Below, piece by piece: positions 41,587-48,420 of a DNA stretch of 48,420 nt. The stretch covers positions 1-48,420 of the forward strand of contig NZ_JAHBDQ010000030.1 in assembly GCF_019956555.1 (NCBI RefSeq), written 5' to 3'. Every line of letters begins with the position of its first letter. Within the stretch, counting starts at the first letter, position 1. The notes beneath the pieces were generated by a model. The model had not been told where the DNA came from and did not search any database. It saw only the letters and a list, made by a program, of their open reading frames with translations. A program made the position numbers and the translations under genes. The stretch comes from Pseudomonas sp. A-RE-19. Its GTDB lineage: Bacteria > Pseudomonadota > Gammaproteobacteria > Pseudomonadales > Pseudomonadaceae.

Positions 41587-41592
41587 GGTCTG

Positions 41593-42957
41593 TCAGACCG
41601 GGAGGTGGATGCCGAACGTATTCATCCCATGATCACTGCGCACAAACACATCCCCGCCATGCATCAGCGCAATCGCCTTGACGATCGCCAGCCCCAGGCC
41701 ATGGTTGTTGCCGCTGTTGCTGCGCGACGCATCGACCCGGTAGAAGCGCTCGAACAGCCGCGGCAAATGCTCGTTGGCTATCGGCGATCCAGGGTTGGCG
41801 ACGCCAATGCTGACTTGATGCTCCTCGACCTCGATCCGTACCTGAATCACTTGCCCGGGCTCGGTGTGCTGCACCGCGTTGCTCAGCAAGTTGATCAACG
41901 CCCGGCGCAGATGCGCGATCTCTATTCGCACCTGTGCATCGCCACTGACCTCGACCTGAACCTGCGCATCTTCAAGAATGAAATCCAGGTACTCCAGCGT
42001 CGTGGCCACTTCATCGGCCAATGAGGTGGACGTCAGTTTGGTGGCTTTGCTGCCTTGGTCGGCGCTGGCGAGGAACAGCATGTCGTTGATGATCGAGCGC
42101 AGCCGTTCCAGTTCTTCGAGGTTCGATTGCAGCACTTCGAAATAGTGTTCGGCCGAACGCCCGCGTGTCAGCGCAACCTGGGTCTGGCCAATCAGGTTGG
42201 TCAGTGGCGAGCGCAGTTCATGGGCCACATCGGCGTTGAACGATTCCAGCCGCGAGTAGGCCTGTTCGACCCGTTCCAGGGTGGCATTGAACGAGCTGAC
42301 AAACTGATTCAATTCCGGTGGCAATGGCGACAACTGCAGGCGACCGGACAGCCGTGGTGGCGCCAGGCGCTGGGCTTCCTGCGACAACTTGATCAGTGGC
42401 TTGAGGCCGATCCGGGCCACCCAATAACCGAGTGCCGAGGCCAGCAGCACGCCGATGATCGCCAGACTGATCAGGGCGATCAGCAAGTGGTGCTGCGTCT
42501 CGTAAAAGGTTTCGGTGTCGATGCCGATCATGAAGCGCAGCGGCGGGCGCTGGTCCTTGGCCGGCAGCTCAGTGACCAGCACTTTCAGCGGGTACGGATG
42601 GTCGGGCAATGCCATGTCGCGCATGCCCAACGGGCCTTGGGCGAAAGCGCGGATCGGCGCGTCGGGTTGGCCGTATTCATAACCGGGATTGCCACTGACC
42701 ACCCAAAAGTGGATGCGCTTGTCTTCTTCGCTCAGCAGCTTGAGCTTGGCGTTGATCTTCACCCAATGCTCGGGCGTGCCATAACGGTTGAGCGCTGATT
42801 CGAGCACGCTGTACCGTGCATCCAGCTCGGCTTCCGGCAGCAGGCCCAAACCCTTGTCGACCTGTTGATACAGCGCACCGCCGATCAACACAAACACCAG
42901 CAGCGCCACCAGCGTAAACATCCCGCTCAGGCGCAGCGCGATCGAATTACTGGACAC
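41593..42957 (-). CDS. Sensor histidine kinase, CusS/IrlS-like heavy-metal type
   Basis: 454 residues: transmembrane helix (about 10-32), periplasmic sensor of about 140 residues, second helix (about 170-192), HAMP, DHp with H246 in FNADVAHELRSPLTN, and HATPase_c with NLLSNAVQHT (N box), GVANPGSPI and NNHGLGLAIVKAI (G boxes). It resembles the CusS/CopS/IrlS group that responds to metals. The start is GTG at 42957 (GGAG seven bases upstream), overlapping the regulator gene; in-frame ATGs at 42975 and 42987 are alternatives. It is the last gene of the MFP-RND-regulator-kinase operon. Confidence 0.92.
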   Translation of the reverse strand: MSSNSIALRLSGMFTLVALLVFVLIGGALYQQVDKGLGLLPEAELDARYSVLESALNRYGTPEHWVKINAKLKLLSEEDKRIHFWVVSGNPGYEYGQPDAPIRAFAQGPLGMRDMALPDHPYPLKVLVTELPAKDQRPPLRFMIGIDTETFYETQHHLLIALISLAIIGVLLASALGYWVARIGLKPLIKLSQEAQRLAPPRLSGRLQLSPLPPELNQFVSSFNATLERVEQAYSRLESFNADVAHELRSPLTNLIGQTQVALTRGRSAEHYFEVLQSNLEELERLRSIINDMLFLASADQGSKATKLTSTSLADEVATTLEYLDFILEDAQVQVEVSGDAQVRIEIAHLRRALINLLSNAVQHTEPGQVIQVRIEVEEHQVSIGVANPGSPIANEHLPRLFERFYRVDASRSNSGNNHGLGLAIVKAIALMHGGDVFVRSDHGMNTFGIHLPV

Positions 42958-43624
42958 CACGGCTCTCCAGCACATAACCCATGCCACGAATCGTGTGCAG
43001 CAATTTCTCTTCGAACGGCCCGTCGAGTTTGGCCCGCAGGCGTTTGATCGCGACTTCGACCACGTTGGCGTCGCTGTCGAAATTGATGTCCCAGACCATC
43101 TCGGCGATGGCGGTTTTCGAGAGGATTTCCCCTTGCCGCCGCGCCAGCACGCTGAGCAATGAGAACTCCTTGGCGGTCAGGTCCAGGCGGGTGCCGGCGC
43201 GGGTGGCTTTGCGGCTGATCAAATCTATCCACAGGTCGGCGATGCTCACCTGCACCGGTTCATGGCCGCCGCTACGGCGGGTCAGCGCTTGCAGGCGCGC
43301 CACCAGTTCGAGGAAGGAAAACGGTTTGCCGAGGTAATCGTCGGCACCATCACGCAGGCCTTTGATGCGATCTTCCACGCGTTCGCGGGCGGTGAGCATA
43401 ATCACCGGGGTTTGCTTGCGCGCACGCAAGGCGCGCAGCACGCCGAAACCATCAAGGCCGGGGAGCATGACGTCGAGGACAATCACCGCGTAGTCACTTT
43501 CCAGCGCCAGGTGCAGGCCTTCAACGCCGTCCCGCGCCACGTCTACGGTGTAACCCTGTTCCGTCAGGCCACGGTGCAGATAGTCCGCGGTTTTTTCTTC
43601 GTCTTCGATAATCAGAACGCGCAT
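42947..43624 (-). CDS. OmpR-family response regulator, CusR/IrlR-like
   Basis: 225 residues: receiver domain with D51 (phosphorylation, VLDVMLPG), acidic pocket EDEE, Thr in MLTAR and K100; winged-helix DNA-binding domain (about 125-221, LDLTAKEFSLLSVLARRQGE, VVEVAIKRLRAKLD, IRGMGYVLE). It pairs with the kinase gene it overlaps by 11 bases. It starts nine bases after the RND stop, so it likely regulates the operon that contains it. Confidence 0.93.
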   Translation of the reverse strand: MRVLIIEDEEKTADYLHRGLTEQGYTVDVARDGVEGLHLALESDYAVIVLDVMLPGLDGFGVLRALRARKQTPVIMLTARERVEDRIKGLRDGADDYLGKPFSFLELVARLQALTRRSGGHEPVQVSIADLWIDLISRKATRAGTRLDLTAKEFSLLSVLARRQGEILSKTAIAEMVWDINFDSDANVVEVAIKRLRAKLDGPFEEKLLHTIRGMGYVLESRGVQ

Positions 43625-43633
43625 GATCCCGCC

Positions 43634-46600
43634 TCAGTCTGTGGTCGTCAGCGCGGGCAGCGCTGCGGGTTTAGGCCGATGGAATAGCCGCTCAAGCCAC
43701 AAGTATATGACCGGCGTGGTGAACAGCGTCAGCGCCTGGCTCACCAGCAAACCGCCGACCACCGCGATGCCCAATGGCTGGCGCAGTTCGGCGCCGGTGC
43801 CGTAGCCGAGCATCAGCGGCAGGGCCCCGAGCAGGGCGGCGAGGGTGGTCATGATGATTGGCCGGAACCGCGTCATGCAGGCCTCATAGATCGCTTCTTC
43901 CGGCGGCAGGCCTCGGTTGCGCTGGGCTTCCAGCGCAAAGTCGATCATCAGAATGCCGTTCTTCTTGACGATGCCGATCAGCAGCACCAGCCCGATCAAC
44001 GCCATGATCGAAAAGTCCTGGCCGCAAATCCACAGCATGATCACCGCCCCGAGCCCCGCCGAGGGCAGGGTCGAAATGATCGTCAGCGGGTGCACGAAGC
44101 TTTCGTACAGCACGCCAAGAATGATGTACACCGCCACCAGCGCCGCCAGAATCAGCCACGGCTGGCTGGCCAGCGAACTCTGGAATGCCTGGGCCGCGCC
44201 CTGGAAATTACCGCTGATGGCCGCCGGCATGCCGATGTCGGTCTTGGCCTGATTGAGCATGATTACCGCATCGCCCAAGGCAACGCCCGGTGCCAGGTTG
44301 AATGACAGGTTGGCCGCCGGGAACATGCCGTCATGGGCGATGGACAGCGGGCCGATGGTCGGCGCATCGAATTTCGCCAGCGCCGAGAGCGGCACCATCT
44401 CTCCGCTCAGGGGCGAGCGCAGGTAGAAATAGTTGAGGCTTTCGGCCTTGCCACGTTGCTTTGTATCCAGTTCCAGAATCACGTTGTACTGATTGGTCTG
44501 GGTCTGGAATTCGTTGATCTGGCGCTGGCCGAAGGCGTCGTACAGGGCTTCGTCGACATCGCTGGCGGTCAGGCCGAAACGCGCCGCCGCGCTGCGATCG
44601 ATGCTGATGTGGGTGATGCTGCCGCCCAGTTGCAGGTCGTTGGAAATGTCTCGGAATGCCGGGTTGCTGCGCAGCTTTTCCGTCAGGTGCTGGGTCCATG
44701 TACTCAGGAGTGCCCCGTCGTTGCTCTTGAGCACGTATTGGTACTGGGCGCGGCTCGGGCCGGAACTGAGGTTGATGTCTTGCCCGGCGCGCAGGTACAG
44801 CACGATGCCCGGGACTTTCATCAGTTGCGGGCGAATCCGGTCGATGAACTGGCTGGCAGATACGTCACGGTCGCCGCGTTTTTTCAGCGAAATCCAGAAG
44901 CGTCCGTTGGCGATGGTCTGGTTACTGCCCGAAACGCCGACCGAGTGGGAGAACGTCTCGACGGCGGGATCGGCGGCGACGATTTCGGCCATCGCCAGGT
45001 GTTTTTTCACCATGTCGCCGTAGGAAATGTCAGCCGCCGCTTCGGTGGTGCCGAGGACGAAGCCGGTGTCCTGCACCGGGAAGAAACCCTTCGGAATGAA
45101 AATGTACCCGGCGACCGCCAGGCTGAGGGACAAGCCAAACACACCGAGCATCAATTTCTGATGGGCGAGGGCGTGGCGCAGGCCTTTCTCGTACCACGCC
45201 AGCAAGCGCTCGCCGAAGCCCGGTTTGCCATGGGCGTGATGCACCGGTGCGCGCATAAATAGCGCGGCCAGGGTCGGCGCCAGCGTCAGGGACACCACCA
45301 CCGAAATCATGATGGTCGAGGTGGCGGTCAGGGCGAACTCCTTGAACAGCCGCCCGACCACGCCGCCCATGAACAGCAACGGAATGAACGCCGCCACCAG
45401 CGAGAAACTGATGGAAACCACGGTAAAGCCGATCTCGCCGGCGCCCTTGATCGCCGCCTCGCGCATGCCTTCGCCGGCCTCCAGATGACGGTGAATGTTC
45501 TCCACCACCACAATCGCATCGTCCACCACAAACCCGACGGACACCACAATCGCCACCAGCGTCAGGTTATTCAGGCTGAAGCCCATGATGTACATCAGGG
45601 CAAAACTGGCGGTCAGCGACACACCGAGCACCGCTGACACGATCAGCGTCGCTGACAGCTGGCGCAGGAACAGCGCCATCACCGCCACCACCAGCAGGAT
45701 CGCAATCAGCAGGGTGATTTCCACCTCATGCAACGAGGCGCGGATGGTCTGGGTGCGGTCGATCAACACTTTGACCTGCATCGAGGCCGGCAGCATGGCC
45801 TCCAGCGTTGGCAAGGCCGCTTGAATACGGTCGACGGTCTCGACGATGTTGGCCCCCGGTTGGCGGAAAATCACCAGGTTCACCCCCGGCTTACCATCGG
45901 CCCAGGCCTGAACGTAGGCGTCTTCTGAACCGTTGATGACTTTGGCCACATCCTTGAGATGAACCGGTGCACCGTTCTTGTAGGAAACGATGAGTTGGCT
46001 GTATTCCTCGGGGTGGAACAACTGATCGTTGGTGGACAAGGTCGAAATGCTCGACTCGCCGTACAACGCACCCTTGGCCAGGTTGAGGCTGGATTGCTGG
46101 ATCGCCAGACGAATGTCCGCCAGGGTCAGGCCGATGGCGGCGAGTTTGTCCGCCGACGCTTGTACGCGGATCGCCGGACGTTGCTGACCGCTAACGTTGA
46201 TTTGGCCTACGCCGTCGATCTGGCTGATCTGACGGGCGAGCAGGGTTTCCACCAGGTCACTGACTTCAGTACCGGGCATTTGCGGCGAGTTGATGCTGAG
46301 GATCAGCACCGGGCTGTCGGCCGGGTTGACCTTCCTCCACGTCGGCAGGTTCGGCATGTCTTTGGGCAGTTTGCCGGCGGCGGTGTTGATCGCGGCCTGG
46401 ACTTCCTGGGCGGCGGTGTCGATGCTTTTATCGAGGGTGAATTGCAGGGTCAGAATGGTCGAGCCCAGGGCGCTGCTCGACGTCATTTGGGTTATGCCGG
46501 GGATGGCGCTGAATTGCACTTCAAGTGGCGTGGCCACCGACGAGGCCATGGTCTCGGGGTTGGCGCCGGGCAGTTGCGCAGCCACCTGGATGGTCGGGAA

Positions 46601-46735
46601 TTCCGCTTCCGGCAGCGGTGCAATCGATAGTCGTGGAAAGGCGATCACCCCCAGCAGCACCAGGGCAAAGGTCAACAGAACCGTCGCCACCGGATGATCG
46701 ATGCACCACGCGGAAATCGAACCGTGGCCCTTCAT
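43634..46735 (-). CDS. RND efflux transporter permease, HAE1 (MdtB/MuxB-like)
   Basis: 1033-residue inner-membrane RND pump with 12 transmembrane helices and two large periplasmic loops. The proton-relay pair D405-D406 sits in VGFVVDDAIVVVENIHRHLE, with the partner Lys in GIVKKNGILMIDFALE. The sequence resembles the MdtB/MdtC (MuxB/MuxC) type, which normally works as two different subunits; only one permease is encoded here. A drug range cannot be read from sequence, but the lack of CusA-type methionines argues against a metal pump. The ATG overlaps the MFP stop by four bases. Confidence 0.95.
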   Translation of the reverse strand: MKGHGSISAWCIDHPVATVLLTFALVLLGVIAFPRLSIAPLPEAEFPTIQVAAQLPGANPETMASSVATPLEVQFSAIPGITQMTSSSALGSTILTLQFTLDKSIDTAAQEVQAAINTAAGKLPKDMPNLPTWRKVNPADSPVLILSINSPQMPGTEVSDLVETLLARQISQIDGVGQINVSGQQRPAIRVQASADKLAAIGLTLADIRLAIQQSSLNLAKGALYGESSISTLSTNDQLFHPEEYSQLIVSYKNGAPVHLKDVAKVINGSEDAYVQAWADGKPGVNLVIFRQPGANIVETVDRIQAALPTLEAMLPASMQVKVLIDRTQTIRASLHEVEITLLIAILLVVAVMALFLRQLSATLIVSAVLGVSLTASFALMYIMGFSLNNLTLVAIVVSVGFVVDDAIVVVENIHRHLEAGEGMREAAIKGAGEIGFTVVSISFSLVAAFIPLLFMGGVVGRLFKEFALTATSTIMISVVVSLTLAPTLAALFMRAPVHHAHGKPGFGERLLAWYEKGLRHALAHQKLMLGVFGLSLSLAVAGYIFIPKGFFPVQDTGFVLGTTEAAADISYGDMVKKHLAMAEIVAADPAVETFSHSVGVSGSNQTIANGRFWISLKKRGDRDVSASQFIDRIRPQLMKVPGIVLYLRAGQDINLSSGPSRAQYQYVLKSNDGALLSTWTQHLTEKLRSNPAFRDISNDLQLGGSITHISIDRSAAARFGLTASDVDEALYDAFGQRQINEFQTQTNQYNVILELDTKQRGKAESLNYFYLRSPLSGEMVPLSALAKFDAPTIGPLSIAHDGMFPAANLSFNLAPGVALGDAVIMLNQAKTDIGMPAAISGNFQGAAQAFQSSLASQPWLILAALVAVYIILGVLYESFVHPLTIISTLPSAGLGAVIMLWICGQDFSIMALIGLVLLIGIVKKNGILMIDFALEAQRNRGLPPEEAIYEACMTRFRPIIMTTLAALLGALPLMLGYGTGAELRQPLGIAVVGGLLVSQALTLFTTPVIYLWLERLFHRPKPAALPALTTTD

Positions 46736-47892
46736 GGTTTCGGCTCCGTTCCCACCACTTGCGGTGGCTCCGTCAGCACTTGCACCGTGGCGCCGGGCTT
46801 GAGCCGCGACTGACCGTCGCTGACCAGCACATCGCCCGGTTTCACCCCTTTGATAATGTCCTGGCCGCTGCCTTGATAAACCATCTGTACCTGAACGACT
46901 TCGACCTTGTCGCCGTTGACCCGGTACACGAAGTGTTGATCGAGGCCACGTTGTACGACGGTGGGTGGTACCACCAATGCATTTTTATCCAGCGCTGTCT
47001 GAATTTTTACCGTCACCAGCAGGCCCGGCCAGAGTTTCTGTGCGGGGTTGGCGAATTCAGCCTTGGCGCGGATGGTCCCGGTGTTGGCGTTGATCTGGTT
47101 GTCGATCAGGGTCAGATGACCTTCGCCCAGCAGGTTGCCGGTTTCGCCGTCGGTGTCGGCACCGATGTAGGCCTTGACCGGCGTGTGCTGTGGATCGTTG
47201 ATCAGGCCCTGCAGGGTTGGCAGCATTTGCTGCGGCAGGGAAAACTCCACGGCGATCGGGTCGATCTGGGTCACCGTGAACAGGCCTTGGGTGTCGGTCA
47301 TGCGCAGGAAGTTGCCTTCGTCCACCGTGCGAATACCGACACGACCGGTGACCGGGGAGCGAATCTGTGTGTAGGAAAGCTGTACCAGAGCAGCATCGAT
47401 CGAGGCCTGGTTGCCTTGGGCGGTGGCTTTGAGTTGATTGACCAGGGCTTGTTGCTGGTCATAGGTCTGCTTGGACACGCCGTCGTCGACACTCAGCAGT
47501 TTGTAGCGTTTGAGGTTGACCTGTGCCACTTGCAGCTGCGCCTGGCTTTCGCCCAGCTGCGCCCGGGCCTGGTCGAGGCTGGCGCGGATCGAACGGTCGT
47601 CGATGGTGGCCAGCAGGTCGCCTTGGTTCACCAGTTGGCCTTCTTTGACCAGCAGTCTGGTGAGAATGCCGTCGATTTGCGGGCGTACTACGACGCTGTG
47701 CAATGACAGCACCGAGCCGATGCCGCTGACGTAGCGGGGGACGTCTTTTTCGGCGACGCTGACCACCCGCACGGGGATGGCGGTGGGGGCGGCCAGTTTG
47801 GTCGTGGCGGGTTTGGCGGCGTACCACACACCCAGCGCTGCCAGGACGATCAGAAGGGCGGCGAACAGGGCGTTTTTTTTCTGAATTCGCAT
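46732..47892 (-). CDS. RND efflux periplasmic adaptor (MFP), MdtA-like
   Basis: 386-residue membrane-fusion protein linking the RND pump to an outer-membrane channel. One N-terminal signal-anchor helix (about 8-26) without a lipobox Cys; biotinyl-lipoyl-like halves (VVVRPQIDGILTRLLVKEGQ and YTQIRSPVTGRVGIR), an alpha-hairpin (about 105-165) between them, and the beta-barrel and membrane-proximal domains. First gene of the operon. No outer-membrane factor gene is present, so the system presumably uses one encoded elsewhere. The Shine-Dalgarno is weak. Confidence 0.94.
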   Translation of the reverse strand: MRIQKKNALFAALLIVLAALGVWYAAKPATTKLAAPTAIPVRVVSVAEKDVPRYVSGIGSVLSLHSVVVRPQIDGILTRLLVKEGQLVNQGDLLATIDDRSIRASLDQARAQLGESQAQLQVAQVNLKRYKLLSVDDGVSKQTYDQQQALVNQLKATAQGNQASIDAALVQLSYTQIRSPVTGRVGIRTVDEGNFLRMTDTQGLFTVTQIDPIAVEFSLPQQMLPTLQGLINDPQHTPVKAYIGADTDGETGNLLGEGHLTLIDNQINANTGTIRAKAEFANPAQKLWPGLLVTVKIQTALDKNALVVPPTVVQRGLDQHFVYRVNGDKVEVVQVQMVYQGSGQDIIKGVKPGDVLVSDGQSRLKPGATVQVLTEPPQVVGTEPKP

Positions 47893-48031
47893 GCGAGTGG
47901 GGCGCCGGGCTGAGTGGTCGGAGTTTTGTCAGGTTTATACCTTCCTTTATAAACCTGTTAGCCCGTCAGGAGAGTGACTGGTAACTGACGGCGCTGTCAG
48001 TTTGGACCTTTTTGGAGGGAGGCTGACTCCC
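47893..48031 (-). promoter_or_regulatory. Upstream region of the efflux operon with two inverted repeats
   Basis: CAGGTTTATA (47930-47939) and TATAAACCTG (47948-47957) form a perfect 10-bp inverted repeat with an 8-base spacer; CTGAC-N6-GTCAG occupies 47985-48000. On the minus strand the second reads CTGACAGCGCCGTCAG, loosely like the CTGACA-N5-GT core of cop boxes. No good -35 goes with the TATAAA elements, as expected for an activator-dependent promoter. Assignment to the adjacent regulator is inference. Confidence 0.5.
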
Positions 48032-48064
48032 CGGTAGGCGCTGCCGAAAGCTGCGATCTTTTGA
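48032..48064. repeat. Single type 2 REP unit
   Basis: GTAGGCGCTGCCGAAAGCTG, then CGATCTTTTGA: one unpaired REP unit at the head of the tandem array. Confidence 0.8.
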
Positions 48065-48068
48065 TCTT

Positions 48069-48420
48069 GGCGGCCTGACAGCCGACCACTCTATCGCGGG
48101 TGTGCACAACCCCACGTAGGAGCTGCCGAAGGCTGCGATCTTTTGATGTTGATTTTCAAGATCAAAAGATCGCAGCCTCGTTTCACTCGACAGCTCCTAC
48201 AGTCATCCGTGTCAGACGAACGTTCGGTGTCAGACGTGAGATTGATCGTTCCCGCGCTCCCGCGAAGGCGGCCAGGCAGCCGACCAATCTATGGCGGATG
48301 TACACAACCCCACGTAGGAGCTGCCGAGTGAAACGAGGCTGCGATCTTTTGACGTTGATTTTCAAGATCAAAAGATCGCAGCCTCGTTTCACTCGACAGC
48401 TCCTACAGTCATCCGTGTCA
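48069..48420. repeat. Tandem array of REP-containing units (about 200 bp period)
   Basis: A unit starting GGCGGCC-tgacagccgacca (48069) and containing CACAACCCCACGTAGGAG, a type 2 REPIN and a trailing AGTCATCCGTGTCA repeats from 48267 (198 bases later at the left end, 206 at the right end). REPINs are at 48116-48200 and 48314-48406. The array continues past the window. Confidence 0.85.

Noticed and set aside
41093..41632. 179-codon plus-strand ORF
   Set aside because: It spans a terminator, the porin remnant, another terminator and a REPIN, so it cannot be a real gene.
48069..48420. Possible CRISPR array at the right end
   Set aside because: The repeats are about 200 bases long, palindromic REP units with no short regular spacers and no cas genes nearby.

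Overview
The window reads as a chromosomal segment of a fluorescens-group Pseudomonas. The evidence is the gene order, which from zapG to lpxC matches what I recall of the P. aeruginosa order, a Pseudomonas-type RNase P RNA, the high GC3 coding bias (which produces long antisense ORFs), and two families of Pseudomonas REP/REPIN repeats in the intergenic gaps. I saw no tRNA, rRNA, CRISPR, prophage or insertion sequence.

Layout. 1-1538: 5' part of an M10 (serralysin-type) RTX metalloprotease on the minus strand, cut by the window edge. 1756-3243: a glyoxalase-II-like hydrolase and an OmpA-family lipoprotein. 3496-10905: housekeeping genes, often single transcription units (zapG, an alpha/beta hydrolase with trpS, zapE, a GlxA-type regulator, an acyl-CoA dehydrogenase, tas-like reductase), separated by REPINs and terminators. 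11151-16038: rplM-rpsI, petABC (cytochrome bc1) and sspAB. 16215-19661: minus-strand operon lpoA-yraN-gmhA/diaA-dolP, divergent from rsmI. 20818-21172: rnpB. 21527-39347: the complete division and cell-wall (dcw) cluster mraZ-rsmH-ftsL-ftsI-murE-murF-mraY-murD-ftsW-murG-murC-ddlB-ftsQ-ftsA-ftsZ-lpxC. 39502-48420: an accessory stretch with a diguanylate cyclase, the remnant of an OprD-family porin, an RND efflux operon with its own two-component system, and a tandem REP array that runs off the window.

How the genes work together. The dcw cluster is almost one continuous coding unit: from mraZ to ftsQ neighbours overlap or are at most 5 bases apart. It is preceded by a good sigma70-type promoter with three 10-bp-phased MraZ boxes at the transcription start. 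It supplies the UDP-MurNAc-pentapeptide pathway (MurC-F, Ddl), the lipid steps (MraY, MurG), septal synthesis (FtsW/FtsI with FtsQ/L) and the Z ring (FtsA/FtsZ); lpxC adds the committed lipid A step. lpoA, dolP, zapG and zapE nearby also serve the envelope and the divisome.

I did not find a clearly undescribed multi-gene system. The best leads are structural: a 33-bp-arm palindrome that absorbs the end of sspB, a nested RNA structure between petC and sspA, a YegP-like extension on TrpRS, an OprD remnant that kept its terminator, unexplained inverted repeats in front of the efflux operon, and hybrid REP units in the terminal tandem array.
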